Shown: positions 28,737 through 38,259 of the stretch, in pieces
Layout of the letters: every line of letters starts with the position of its first letter
Position numbering within the stretch: the stretch's first letter is position 1
Assembly (NCBI GenBank): GCA_017557005.1
Contig: JAFZFZ010000095.1
Coordinates: 1 to 55,852, forward strand
Direction: 5' to 3'
From: Bacteroidaceae bacterium
GTDB taxonomy: Bacteria; Bacteroidota; Bacteroidia; Bacteroidales; Bacteroidaceae
Length of the DNA stretch: 55,852 bases
Position numbers and translations under genes: made by a program
The notes under the pieces: model-generated
The model's database searches: none
Told to the model about the DNA's origin: nothing
What the model saw: the letters and a program-made list of their open reading frames with translations, nothing else

Positions 28737-30407
28737 ATGAAAAGAAGAAATATAGTATTTAAGGCACTGACATGCGGCTTGGCCTCATTGGCAATGACTG
28801 CATGTACAGACACTTGGAACGAGCACTATCAGACCAAGCCCGAGCTGAATGCCACCGAAACACTTTGGGATCTCATTCAAGCAGACCCCGAACTGAACCA
28901 ATTTGAGGCCTATGTGAAGGCTACAGGTTATGACGATGACTTGAGCCAGAATCGTTTCTTTACAGTATGGGCTCCGGTAGATGGTAGCGACTTCTACACC
29001 ACCCATCCATTGGAAGGTGTTAGCGACAGCATGATCAATGTATACAAGTTGGAGTTCGTAGAGAACCACATTGCGAACTACAACCATACAGCCAGTGGCA
29101 TGATGACTGAGAACAGAGTCAAGATGCTCAATGGCAAAAACAATCCTTTTGAAGGAGAGGTAAACAGCTACTTCTTCAAGGGAGCATTTGTAAAGGATGC
29201 CAATATCGCAGCAAAGAATGGTTTGCTCCACAAAACAGAGGGACACGCCAACTTCACTGCCAACATCTGGGAACAATTGGCCAAGGTTGACTCATTGTCA
29301 TTGATCAACGCCTTCTTGAAGTCTTTCGACGAGATCATATTCGACGAACTGAATAGCATTAAAGGCCCCATCGTAGGTGGACAGGTAACCTATCTTGACT
29401 CTGTAATCAGAGAGGACAACGAATGGTTTGATCGCTTCGGCGACATCAGCCTGGAGGACAGCTCTTACACCATGTTTGCCCCCACCAACAAAGCTTGGAG
29501 AGAGATGCACACAAAGGCTAAGACCTATTTCGTATATGACAACACGAACCCGCAGGGCGACTCATTGCAGGATGCAATGGCAAAGGACTTCATGTGCCGC
29601 TTCTTGGTATTCCGAAATACCATGCAGAGAAGTCCCGAAGACTCACTTACCGCTTACTGCTATACCAACATGACGGGTGGCATGACAGGCAGAACACAAA
29701 AGAAGACCTTCAAGGATGAAGAATTGAAGAATCTCTACAACAATGTTCTGGAAGAGCAGGAGTTGAGTAACGGTACACTCTTTATCGTGGACAGCTACAA
29801 CTTCCCCACCACCATTTGGCACGATACTGTACGTGTAGAGGGTGAAAGCCTCTTGAGCAGTGTTGAGAACCCAGCTATCAAAACTGATGAGTATGCTAAG
29901 TGCTCAAAGGAGTATGGTAGCATCAGCAAGGATAGCACAGCGTGGTATAAGCAGGTCAGCAAAGGAACCGTCGGTGTTTATGCACCGTTGACCAGGACTG
30001 GTAAGCCCGAGGTAACCTTTACATTCAACAATGTACTGTCAGCTAAATATCGTGTAAAAGTGGTATTTATTCCCGCAAACTACCTCAATCCTCGCGATAC
30101 CCTTCTCCTCCCCAACAAGTTTAAGGCTGAACTCTCGTACCGCACAGAGAAAGGTAAATCTACCAAGATTTCTGTAGGTAAGGAACTCTACAACGACCCC
30201 ACAAGAGTGGATACCTTGACATTGATTCCTGATGACGCAGCTGAAGGCGTTGACTACTTTGAATTCCCTTGCAACGAGTTTAACTTAGACGAATCAGCTA
30301 CTAAGTTTACACAGCTTAAGTTGACTTGTACTATCGGTTCAAAGGATGAAGAACACGACCGTACATTCCGTATCGATCAGGTATTCTTAGAGCCCGTAAT
30401 CGAATAA
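28737..30407 (+). CDS. FAS1-domain lipoprotein
   Basis: A 556-residue lipoprotein (lipobox AMTAC at about residue 22, then TDTWNEHYQTKPELNATE, a start seen in many Bacteroidetes FAS1 proteins). Two FAS1-like domains: about 38-180 (FFTVWAPVDGSDFYTT ... NGLLHKTEGHANF) and about 182-350 (SSYTMFAPTNKAWREM ... NGTLFIVDSYNFPT). A C-terminal beta domain (about 355-556) has the same general layout as in the preceding gene. The gap to the previous gene is 30 bp and to the next susC 29 bp. It is probably a surface binding partner of one of the two SusCD systems. Confidence 0.8.
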   Translation: MKRRNIVFKALTCGLASLAMTACTDTWNEHYQTKPELNATETLWDLIQADPELNQFEAYVKATGYDDDLSQNRFFTVWAPVDGSDFYTTHPLEGVSDSMINVYKLEFVENHIANYNHTASGMMTENRVKMLNGKNNPFEGEVNSYFFKGAFVKDANIAAKNGLLHKTEGHANFTANIWEQLAKVDSLSLINAFLKSFDEIIFDELNSIKGPIVGGQVTYLDSVIREDNEWFDRFGDISLEDSSYTMFAPTNKAWREMHTKAKTYFVYDNTNPQGDSLQDAMAKDFMCRFLVFRNTMQRSPEDSLTAYCYTNMTGGMTGRTQKKTFKDEELKNLYNNVLEEQELSNGTLFIVDSYNFPTTIWHDTVRVEGESLLSSVENPAIKTDEYAKCSKEYGSISKDSTAWYKQVSKGTVGVYAPLTRTGKPEVTFTFNNVLSAKYRVKVVFIPANYLNPRDTLLLPNKFKAELSYRTEKGKSTKISVGKELYNDPTRVDTLTLIPDDAAEGVDYFEFPCNEFNLDESATKFTQLKLTCTIGSKDEEHDRTFRIDQVFLEPVIE

Positions 30408-30436
30408 TGTTCCTATAACACTAAAATGTAACAACG

Positions 30437-33400
30437 ATGAAAACATTGAAATATATACAACCTCGTTTAGTGGCATTCCTCACCTTCTTGGTACTGTTGG
30501 TAGGAACAAGTACGGTTAGTGCCCAAACTGAAGCTGTAGCCCAAACGAAAGCTACAGAAGAATTAGAAGAGATCGTAGGTACAGTATATGATGCTGCTAC
30601 CAAGGAGCTGATACCCGGTGTTCGTGTAGAGGCACTCAACAACAACCGCTACACAGCCATGACCAAACCTGATGGTACATTCACCATCAAGGTTCCCGCA
30701 CATGTAGCTTCACTGTATATCTCAACCCCTGGCTATGAGAGCGTAATTATCAAGGCCAGACAAAAGGGTGACATCAAAGTATACCTCTACGACGACAAGT
30801 TCGGCAGCTTTGTTGAGAACGGTTTTGACGTAACATCAAAAAGCGAAGCTGTAATCAACATGTCAAAAGCTACCACACTGGAGACTGAAGTACAAAACCA
30901 GTTGGGTGCTGAGGTACGCACCATCATGCGTTCTGGTACCGTAGGCCTCGGTGGTCTGATGTTGATGCAAGGTATCAACTCTATCAATGCATCAGCCCAA
31001 CCGCTTATCGTATTGAACGGAGTGATTCAGGACCTTCAAGACGGCTATTCAGCTATCCACGAAGGTTACTACAACAACACCTTGGCTGCAATCGACGTAA
31101 ACGACATCGAAAAGATTACCGTATTGAAGAATGCAACATCAATCTATGGTGCAAAGGGTGCAAATGGTGTTATCTTGATTGACACCAGACGTGGTCACAG
31201 TATGGCAACCCGTATCGAAGCACAGGCTTACGGCAGCTATACCATGACTCCCCGCTTGCCCCAGATGATGAATGCTGAACAGTACCGTATCTATGCAAAC
31301 GAGTTGATGGGTGGCATCACCACCACAAAGGATCGCTTCCCCTTCCTTTGGGATCATGACAACTACTATTACAACATGTACCATAATGAGACCAACTGGT
31401 CTGATTATATCTACCGAAACGCATGGGCACAGAACTACCGTGTAAACGTACAGGGTGGTGACGAGGCTGCGATGTACAACTTCTCACTCGGCTTTGCTGA
31501 TGGTGCCAGCACTATCAAGAGCAACGACTTCAACCGTTTGAACGTACGTTTCAATACCGACATCAACTTGTCAAAGAGCTTGAAAACTCGTTTCGACATC
31601 TCGTACAGCCGCATCGTACGTGACCTCCGTGACGATGGTATTCAGCAGAACCTCGAGACAAGCCCCATGGTATCACCTGGTTTCTTGTCGCTCATCAAGG
31701 CTCCCTTCTTGAGCCCCTACCGTTACAACAACGCAGGTGAGTTGACAGGTGCCTTGGAAAATGCCGACGACTTTGCAAAGATCAGCAACTCAGTTCTCGA
31801 CAACAAGACTGTAAACAACAGCTATGCTAACCCCTTGGCTATCCTTGAATATGGTGACGGTAACAACAAGAACAACCAAGAGTATACCGTATTTGACGTA
31901 ACCATCGCTCCTGAATGGACAATCGGTAAGGGTTGGAGTGCTTCTACTCTCTTCAACTATACCTTGCACCGCACTAGCGAGAAGTACTTCCGTCCGATGA
32001 CTGGTACTCCTAACTTCTTGATTTCAGGTACAGGATATAGCCAAAACGAAGTTCGCTCATTCTTCTCTAAGGAAGAGGCTATCTACAATGACACCCGTGT
32101 GACATGGGAAAAGAAGTATGGATACCACAACTTCAATGCATTCGGTGGATTCCGCTTCTCAAACTTCGCTTATGACTCAAACTTCATGTCGGCTCACAAC
32201 ACCGGTAACGATAAGTTGCCCGACGTTAAGGCAACCTACAGCTACACTACTACCGACGGTGAGGAAAATGTATGGCGCAACATGAGCTACTATGCTAACC
32301 TCGACTACAACTACCAGAACAAATACTTCTTGCAGGGTAGCGTTGCCGCTGAGACCTCTTCACGCTTCGGCCGTGAGACAGAGGGTGGCATCCAGTTTGC
32401 CGGCGTTTCATGGGGTATCTTCCCTTCACTTCAGGCTGGTTGGTTGGTATCTGCTGAAGACTTCTTCAACACCAACGTAGTGAACGTATTGAAGCTCAGA
32501 GCTGGTATCGATTACTCTGGTAACGATAATATCAATAACAATGCTGCTTTCACCTATTTCGAGAATGTACAGTACTCAGGCCCATTGATGGGTATTAAGA
32601 TGGCAAATATCGAGAACCAGGCTATCCAGTGGGAAACCACCCGCCGCCTGAACTTCGGTTTGGATATGCAGGCTTTCAACAACCGTTTGCGCATCGCTGC
32701 TGACGTGTTCCATAACACCACCAGCAATCTGCTCACCTTGAAACAGTTGAGCTATCTCACAGGTTTGGAATACTACTGGTGCAATGGCGGTGCCATGAAC
32801 AATACCGGTGCTACTGTTAACGTGACCGGCCGTGCTATCAACACCAAGGATTGGAAGTGGGAAGTAGGTGTGAACGTAGGTACCTATAAGAACCAGGTGA
32901 CCAAACTCCCCGACGGAACAACCTTCAACAGCCAGAAGGACGGTGCCCTCTATGGTTACACCACCGACATCTATGATGCTACCATCCTGACTGCAGTAGG
33001 TCAGGCAGCAGGCGTATTCTTCGGTTACGAGACAGATGGCGTATATGCCACATCAGCTGACGTGCCCGTAAGCGAAAAGACTGGCTTGCCTCTCTCTACA
33101 CAGGATGTAAACACCGGTATCTTGACACCGTTTGAGGCTGGTGACGTGAAGTTCGTAGACCAGGATGGTAATGGTATCATCAATTTGAATGACCGCGTTA
33201 TCATCGGTAACCCCAACCCCGACCTTTATGGCAACATCAGCAGCAACTTGATGTATAAGAACTTCTCATTGAGCGCAACACTCAACTATTCACTCGGCAA
33301 CGATGTATACAACTACCAACGTTCGTTGCTCGAGAGCGGAAGCAGCTTCTATAACCAGACAACTGCCGTTACAAACCGTTGGAAGACCGAAGGCGACGTA

Positions 33401-33706
33401 ACCGACATGCCTCGCGCTACTTATGGCGACCCGAAGGGTAACAACCGCTTCTCAGACCGTTGGATTGAGGATGGTTCGTACATCCGCTTGAAGGACATTA
33501 CACTTGCCTACAATGTTCCCGTTAAGGCATCATGGTTGCAGGGTCTCACCGTATGGTGTGCTGGTACCAACCTGCTCACATTCAGCAAGTATCTTGGCAG
33601 CGATCCCGAGTTCTCATTCAGCAACAACGTACTCTACCAGGGTATCGACAATGGTATGCTCGGCCAAAGCCGTAGCTTCCAGTTGGGTGTAAAGATTAAC
33701 TTATAA
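30437..33706 (+). CDS. SusC/RagA-type TonB-dependent outer-membrane transporter (second copy)
   Basis: A 1089-residue protein with a long signal peptide (cleavage near VSAQ, about residue 31). It has a carboxypeptidase-regulatory-like domain (about 45-115, GTVYDAATKELIPGVRVEA ... ISTPGYESVII), then a plug (about 130-260) with VLKNATSIYGAKGANGVI, and the barrel ending LGVKINL. It is clearly divergent from the other SusC of the operon, so it probably has a different ligand or partner. The stop codon overlaps the next start (TAATG). Confidence 0.95.
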   Translation: MKTLKYIQPRLVAFLTFLVLLVGTSTVSAQTEAVAQTKATEELEEIVGTVYDAATKELIPGVRVEALNNNRYTAMTKPDGTFTIKVPAHVASLYISTPGYESVIIKARQKGDIKVYLYDDKFGSFVENGFDVTSKSEAVINMSKATTLETEVQNQLGAEVRTIMRSGTVGLGGLMLMQGINSINASAQPLIVLNGVIQDLQDGYSAIHEGYYNNTLAAIDVNDIEKITVLKNATSIYGAKGANGVILIDTRRGHSMATRIEAQAYGSYTMTPRLPQMMNAEQYRIYANELMGGITTTKDRFPFLWDHDNYYYNMYHNETNWSDYIYRNAWAQNYRVNVQGGDEAAMYNFSLGFADGASTIKSNDFNRLNVRFNTDINLSKSLKTRFDISYSRIVRDLRDDGIQQNLETSPMVSPGFLSLIKAPFLSPYRYNNAGELTGALENADDFAKISNSVLDNKTVNNSYANPLAILEYGDGNNKNNQEYTVFDVTIAPEWTIGKGWSASTLFNYTLHRTSEKYFRPMTGTPNFLISGTGYSQNEVRSFFSKEEAIYNDTRVTWEKKYGYHNFNAFGGFRFSNFAYDSNFMSAHNTGNDKLPDVKATYSYTTTDGEENVWRNMSYYANLDYNYQNKYFLQGSVAAETSSRFGRETEGGIQFAGVSWGIFPSLQAGWLVSAEDFFNTNVVNVLKLRAGIDYSGNDNINNNAAFTYFENVQYSGPLMGIKMANIENQAIQWETTRRLNFGLDMQAFNNRLRIAADVFHNTTSNLLTLKQLSYLTGLEYYWCNGGAMNNTGATVNVTGRAINTKDWKWEVGVNVGTYKNQVTKLPDGTTFNSQKDGALYGYTTDIYDATILTAVGQAAGVFFGYETDGVYATSADVPVSEKTGLPLSTQDVNTGILTPFEAGDVKFVDQDGNGIINLNDRVIIGNPNPDLYGNISSNLMYKNFSLSATLNYSLGNDVYNYQRSLLESGSSFYNQTTAVTNRWKTEGDVTDMPRATYGDPKGNNRFSDRWIEDGSYIRLKDITLAYNVPVKASWLQGLTVWCAGTNLLTFSKYLGSDPEFSFSNNVLYQGIDNGMLGQSRSFQLGVKINL

Positions 33707-35484
33707 TGAACAACAAAAAGATAAAGACAATGAAAAGCAAATCAATCATAGGAGTTGCGTTGGCCGCCATCTTTACGATGGGCTTGACAACCTCATGCGA
33801 AGATATGTTCAACATTGAGTCAAGCCGTGTTATCTATGAAGAGAACCACAACTTGAACAGCACAGCCGACTCAGCCTACACAACTACAGGTATCTTGCAG
33901 TGTGTACGTGAGATCGCAGACCGCTATGTTCTCCTCGGTGAGGTACGCGGTGACTTGGTGGACATCAACGATTTGACAAAGACATCGCTCCGCAACCTCG
34001 CAGAATTCAATTTTGAGGACGACAATGAGTACCTCAACATCAGAGACTACTATGCAGTCATCAACAACTGTAACTATGCTTTGGCCAAGATGGATACCAC
34101 GCTGGCACATAACAACGAGCGTGTGATGATTGACGAGTATGCAGCAATCCTTGGAATCCGTGCATGGACCTATACCCAGTTGGCAATCAACTATGGTAAG
34201 GTGCCCTACTTCACCGAGCCCATCACCACTGTTGCAGACTCTGAGAAGGAGTACCCCATGCTTGATATCAAGGAAATGGCTCAGGAGCTCATTCCCCAGC
34301 TGATTCCCTACATCGACTATGAACTCCCCGTATTCACTGAAGAGAAGGAACAAGCATATCCTATTCTTCAATTGGTATTGGCCGACCTCTATCTCTGGAG
34401 CGGTGATTATGCCAATGCGTGGGAAACCTACTGGGATTACATGACCACAAACAAGGATTTCAACTTGGTATACGGTAAAGAGAACAGCCTTGAGAACTTC
34501 AGAGGCTATATGGGCATGAATGGTGCTGCTACAACAGCAGAACAGACATTGAATGGTGTTATCACTGAATCAACCGCTGCATGGTTCAGCTATTTCTCAC
34601 AAATAAAGTCTACCACACTTGGTTTTGAGAACCTCTCGTTCATCACCATGGAATCAAGTAGTGCAGATGGTAAAGTGTCAGAACTTGCAAACCTTTTTAT
34701 TTCGCTTGACAACACACACCAGCTGAATGCGTCAGCCTACCTGAAGGAAATCAGTGGTGCACAAAGCTACATCAAGGCTACAGTGGACAAAGAGAACAAG
34801 AAGACAAAGAATTATACCATCAACGTAATGGCCGGCGGTGACCAGCGCTACAAATATTACAATGTGACACGCTCTACAGATGGTAAGACTTTTGATCTCT
34901 ATGCGAAAATGGGTAATGCTAGCACTTCATTAACTTCAGGAGAAATCAACTACATCACCCCTCAGATCAATATCTACCGTCGCTCAATCGTATATCTGCG
35001 TGCAGCTGAAGCACTCAATGCATTGGCTAAGGAACAGGGTTCTGATTCATTGGCAGTTATGTCATTCAACCTGTTGAAAGATGCCTATAAGGTATTCTTC
35101 CCCAAAGGCCACGTATTGGAAGAGGAGTTGCAACAGGCATTCATTGGTGTACACGGAAGAGGTTGTGGCGATGTATACCTCGACACTGCCGTATATGTAT
35201 TGAAGCCCAACGTTATAGCACAGCGTCTCTACAACGATCCTGAGCAGACCGTTACCTTCAACGACACCATCGACTATATCGACGAGTTGATCATCGATGA
35301 GTTGGCTATGGAGTCAGCACTCGAAGGAAACCGTTTCGGTGACCTCATCCGTTTCGCAGAACGTCGTGGCGAACCCGAGTTCTTGGCTAAGCGTGTAGCT
35401 TCAAGAAAAGGCAAGGCTCACGTAGATGAAGATTTGTACAACAAACTCATGGATAAGGCAAACTGGTACCTTCCTATTAAGTAA
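33706..35484 (+). CDS. SusD/RagB family lipoprotein (second copy)
   Basis: A 592-residue lipoprotein (lipobox LTTSC at about residue 31). The start ATG overlaps the stop of the upstream susC (TAATG), which suggests translational coupling; a second ATG at 33730 gives a more usual signal peptide length and is equally possible. The SusD signature is present near the end: ELAMESALEGNRFGDLIRFA. It is the last gene of the operon and is followed by a strong terminator. Confidence 0.92.
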   Translation: MNNKKIKTMKSKSIIGVALAAIFTMGLTTSCEDMFNIESSRVIYEENHNLNSTADSAYTTTGILQCVREIADRYVLLGEVRGDLVDINDLTKTSLRNLAEFNFEDDNEYLNIRDYYAVINNCNYALAKMDTTLAHNNERVMIDEYAAILGIRAWTYTQLAINYGKVPYFTEPITTVADSEKEYPMLDIKEMAQELIPQLIPYIDYELPVFTEEKEQAYPILQLVLADLYLWSGDYANAWETYWDYMTTNKDFNLVYGKENSLENFRGYMGMNGAATTAEQTLNGVITESTAAWFSYFSQIKSTTLGFENLSFITMESSSADGKVSELANLFISLDNTHQLNASAYLKEISGAQSYIKATVDKENKKTKNYTINVMAGGDQRYKYYNVTRSTDGKTFDLYAKMGNASTSLTSGEINYITPQINIYRRSIVYLRAAEALNALAKEQGSDSLAVMSFNLLKDAYKVFFPKGHVLEEELQQAFIGVHGRGCGDVYLDTAVYVLKPNVIAQRLYNDPEQTVTFNDTIDYIDELIIDELAMESALEGNRFGDLIRFAERRGEPEFLAKRVASRKGKAHVDEDLYNKLMDKANWYLPIK

Positions 35485-35500
35485 ATTGACTTAACATTAT

Positions 35501-35540
35501 AAAGGCTGCCCCGAGCCTAACCTCGGAGCAGCCTTTTTTA
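35501..35540 (+). terminator. Intrinsic terminator of the FAS1/SusCD operon
   Basis: A long stem (AAAGGCTGC-CCGAG paired with CTCGG-GCAGCCTTT, one mismatch) with a CCTAAC loop is followed by a T run, 16 bases past the last stop codon. Confidence 0.92.
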
Positions 35541-35562
35541 TATTATTAAGCAACAAGAAAAC

Positions 35563-36693
35563 ATGCGACGTATTTATATCCTTCTCCTTCTGTCTTTTAT
35601 AATTACAGGACTCACCGCTAAGGACTTCACCGTAGTCATTGATGCCGGACACGGCGGCAAAGACCCCGGTGCACTGAGTGCTAATAAGAGCATACAGGAA
35701 AAGGATATTACACTGAAAGTCGCACTGATGGTGGGTGAAAACATCAAGAAAAAACATCCCGAAGTGAATGTACTATATACACGACAAAAAGATGTTTTTG
35801 TAGGACTAAACGATCGAGCACGCATGGCCAATAAAGCCAATGCAGACCTCTTCATCTCAATCCACACCAATGCAGCCACCAACCGTACAGCAAAAGGAGC
35901 TGAGACCTATACCTTAGGTATTGAAGAAGAGCGTACGGAGCGCAATCTTGACATTGCCAAACGAGAAAATGGTGTTATCTTCTTGGAGGAAAACCACGAA
36001 AAGAAGTATGCCAATTTCAACCCGAATTCGCCTGAAAGCTATATCATCTTTGAGTACATGCAGAGTGAGTTTGTCAAAGAGAGCATTCACATTGCCCAAT
36101 ATGTACAAACTAACCTAACTGCTCAAGCCCAACGATACGATCGTGGCGTGCGCCAAGCAGGATTTCTTGTGCTTCACGCAACATCAATGCCCAGCATATT
36201 GGTCGAACTCGGCTATATCAGCAATGCTGAAGAGGCCAAATATCTGGCATCAGAAACAGGCCAGAAGAAACTGAGCAACTGCATCAGTACAGCCTTTGAC
36301 AAATACTATGCCGACTTGAACAAGCAGATGGGAAATGCTGCCATGGACTACCTTGTGGAGAATGAAACACCAGATGCTACAAGCGTAGTGGAAACACCGA
36401 CTCCGACATCAAACACAGACAACAAGCCTGTATTCAAAATACAGTTTATGGTGTCATCGACCAAACTTGACAGCAACGACAAAGCATTCAAAGGACTCAC
36501 CCCCGTGGACTACTACTACGACAAAGGGCTATACAAATACACCTACAGCGCAACTACCGACTATAATAAGATATTGCAAGTCAAGAAGAAAGTGAACGAA
36601 AAGTTCAAAGATGCCTTCATTGTTGCGTTCATCAATGGTGAGCGTATAGACACCCAAAAAGCAATCGCACTATATAAAGAATCCAATCCATAA
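35563..36693 (+). CDS. N-acetylmuramoyl-L-alanine amidase (Amidase_3) with SPOR-like end
   Basis: A 376-residue exported cell-wall amidase that cuts the bond between N-acetylmuramate and L-alanine in peptidoglycan. After the signal peptide (about 1-19) comes an Amidase_3 domain (about 20-240) with zinc ligands His30 (IDAGHGG), Glu46 (IQEKD) and His101 (ISIHTNA) and catalytic Glu215 (ILVELGYIS). A Pro/Thr-rich linker (about 262-280) leads to a C-terminal domain of about 85 residues (FKIQFMVSSTKL ... FIVAFINGERI) that resembles SPOR-type peptidoglycan-binding modules. The next gene starts 8 bp downstream, so the two form an operon. Confidence 0.9.
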   Translation: MRRIYILLLLSFIITGLTAKDFTVVIDAGHGGKDPGALSANKSIQEKDITLKVALMVGENIKKKHPEVNVLYTRQKDVFVGLNDRARMANKANADLFISIHTNAATNRTAKGAETYTLGIEEERTERNLDIAKRENGVIFLEENHEKKYANFNPNSPESYIIFEYMQSEFVKESIHIAQYVQTNLTAQAQRYDRGVRQAGFLVLHATSMPSILVELGYISNAEEAKYLASETGQKKLSNCISTAFDKYYADLNKQMGNAAMDYLVENETPDATSVVETPTPTSNTDNKPVFKIQFMVSSTKLDSNDKAFKGLTPVDYYYDKGLYKYTYSATTDYNKILQVKKKVNEKFKDAFIVAFINGERIDTQKAIALYKESNP

Positions 36694-36701
36694 CAATAGA
36701 T

Positions 36702-37589
36702 ATGAAACGATTAAGCAACGAGGTAAAGATAGGAATCACCTTCATCATCGCCATCGTACTACTTTACTTTGGAATCAATTTCCTCAAAGGACGCAGTACA
36801 TTGGCTAAAGAAAGCACCTACTATGTAGTGTACAATCAGATTAGCGGTCTTACCCCTTCGGCCATCATCAACAACAATGGCTACAAAGTAGGTAATGTTA
36901 CCGATATCATCTACGACTTCAATGCCCCCAATCATATCGTAGTGAAGCTGAGTATCAATAAAGCGCTACGCATTCCACACGGAAGTCAAATATACTTGGT
37001 CAGCGAATTGTTGGGTGGTGTAAGTATGGATCTGCGTTTGGCTTCTAACACGAAGTACTACGAAGCAGGAGACACCATCCAAGCAGGTGTTGCGCGTGGA
37101 TTAACTGGACAAATTGAAGACGAGATGCTACCGCAACTGAATTCAATGTTACCCAAGATTGACAGCCTCGTCAGTGCGCTTCACACCATAGCCAGTAATC
37201 CCGCCATTGCGACAACACTTAGCAATGCAGCAGAGGTCAGTGCTAAATTAAGCGATATGGCCGATGAGATGAACCGCTTACTAAATAGGGAGATACCCTC
37301 ATTGGTAACACATCTTAACAAGACAAGTGAAAACATGGAGCAAATCACGACGCAACTATCAACAATAGATTATGTTGAGACAATAGCGCAAGTAGATAGC
37401 ACCATCAATAATCTGCAACAACTATCTGAAATAATGCTGTCCGATGAGAGTACAGTGGGACGCTTGCTCAATGATACAGCATTCTACAATAACTTGAATA
37501 GCGTATTCACCAATGCGAATGCACTAATCGAGGACATCAAGCTACATCCATCACGATATATCAACATTTCTGTATTTGGACGAAAGTAA
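36702..37589 (+). CDS. MCE/MlaD-family lipid transport protein
   Basis: A 295-residue protein with one N-terminal transmembrane segment (about 11-28, IGITFIIAIVLLYFGINFL) and an MCE domain (about 38-118, YYVVYNQISGLTPSAIINNNGYKVGNV ... SELLGGVSMDLRL). The rest is a long helical region (about 135-285). MlaD-type proteins are inner-membrane anchored, hexameric substrate-binding parts of phospholipid or lipid transporters between the two membranes. The ATPase and permease partners are not in this window. It is co-transcribed with the amidase upstream (8-bp gap). Confidence 0.88.
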   Translation: MKRLSNEVKIGITFIIAIVLLYFGINFLKGRSTLAKESTYYVVYNQISGLTPSAIINNNGYKVGNVTDIIYDFNAPNHIVVKLSINKALRIPHGSQIYLVSELLGGVSMDLRLASNTKYYEAGDTIQAGVARGLTGQIEDEMLPQLNSMLPKIDSLVSALHTIASNPAIATTLSNAAEVSAKLSDMADEMNRLLNREIPSLVTHLNKTSENMEQITTQLSTIDYVETIAQVDSTINNLQQLSEIMLSDESTVGRLLNDTAFYNNLNSVFTNANALIEDIKLHPSRYINISVFGRK

Positions 37590-37634
37590 GTTCGCGGAAA
37601 ACAGAATCACACCATTTATTCCGATCGGGATTAC

Positions 37635-37669
37635 AAAACTTCTCCTTCTAAAAAGAGGAGAAGTTTTTG
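37635..37669 (+). terminator. Intrinsic terminator of the amidase-MCE operon
   Basis: A stem AAAACTTCTCCT paired with AGGAGAAGTTTT, with a short A-rich loop, ends in a T run, about 45 bases after the MCE stop codon. Confidence 0.85.
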
Positions 37670-38191
37670 TATAGAGACACAACCGAGTCTTTTCATGAAC
37701 CTTCATGTCTGAGAATTTTCTTAAAAGCAGGAAATTAATTGAGAAGTCAGGCAAATAATTAGAAAAAACAGACGAAACAAAATGTTTCACAAGTCAAGGA
37801 GAATTAGCGCCTTTTAAGCGACCTAAAACATTTCTTGTGGCATCCACTCTGCAAAAATAAAAGTGCTGAAAAACGCACGAAAACAGCCTTTTTATTTTGG
37901 GTAAAAAACGGGCAAAAATAAGCCAAATTAGATTCCATCTAAATAAACAAAGAGCACGGGAAAGCATTGATAAATGCTTAGAAACGCAAGAGAAACGGCA
38001 TAAGCGATGACAATGAAAGAAGAGCAAGGCATAAGCACAAGATTAAAATAAGGTCAAATTGCATCAGTATCAAGACTTTAGATATATGCAAGAAAAAAAA
38101 GTGGTTGAAATTTGAAAGGAGTATAGCAAATACGCAAATAGCTGAAAGCTAAGACTTTTGAAAATGGCAAATAATCGGTAAGGAAAAGTTA
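37670..38191. other. Gene-free AT-rich spacer upstream of dnaA
   Basis: About 520 bases of AT-rich sequence without a convincing coding region. I looked for DnaA boxes (TTATCCACA or near variants) and found none on either strand, so the sequence does not support a replication origin here. Nothing else was recognised. Confidence 0.6.
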
Positions 38192-38223
38192 TTTTAAAAT
38201 TCGGAATAAGGGTTGTAACTTTG
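38192..38223 (+). promoter_or_regulatory. dnaA promoter
   Basis: A perfect TAACTTTG -7 box (38216-38223) follows a weak T-rich -33 region (TTTT, 38192-38195) after 20 bp. The predicted start near 38230 decides the dnaA start: the TTG at 38221 lies inside the -7 box, so the ATG at 38260 (or 38263) must be used. Confidence 0.75.
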
Positions 38224-38259
38224 CAGTGTAGAAGTAAAAGAAAAAGAGAACAAGAGCAA

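Noticed and set aside
37590..38220. Replication origin upstream of dnaA
   Set aside because: No DnaA boxes or AT-rich 13-mer-like direct repeats were found; in Bacteroidetes the origin is often not beside dnaA.
38221..38259. N-terminal extension of DnaA from the TTG at 38221
   Set aside because: The TTG is part of the TAACTTTG promoter box, and the DnaA domain I begins at the ATG pair at 38260.
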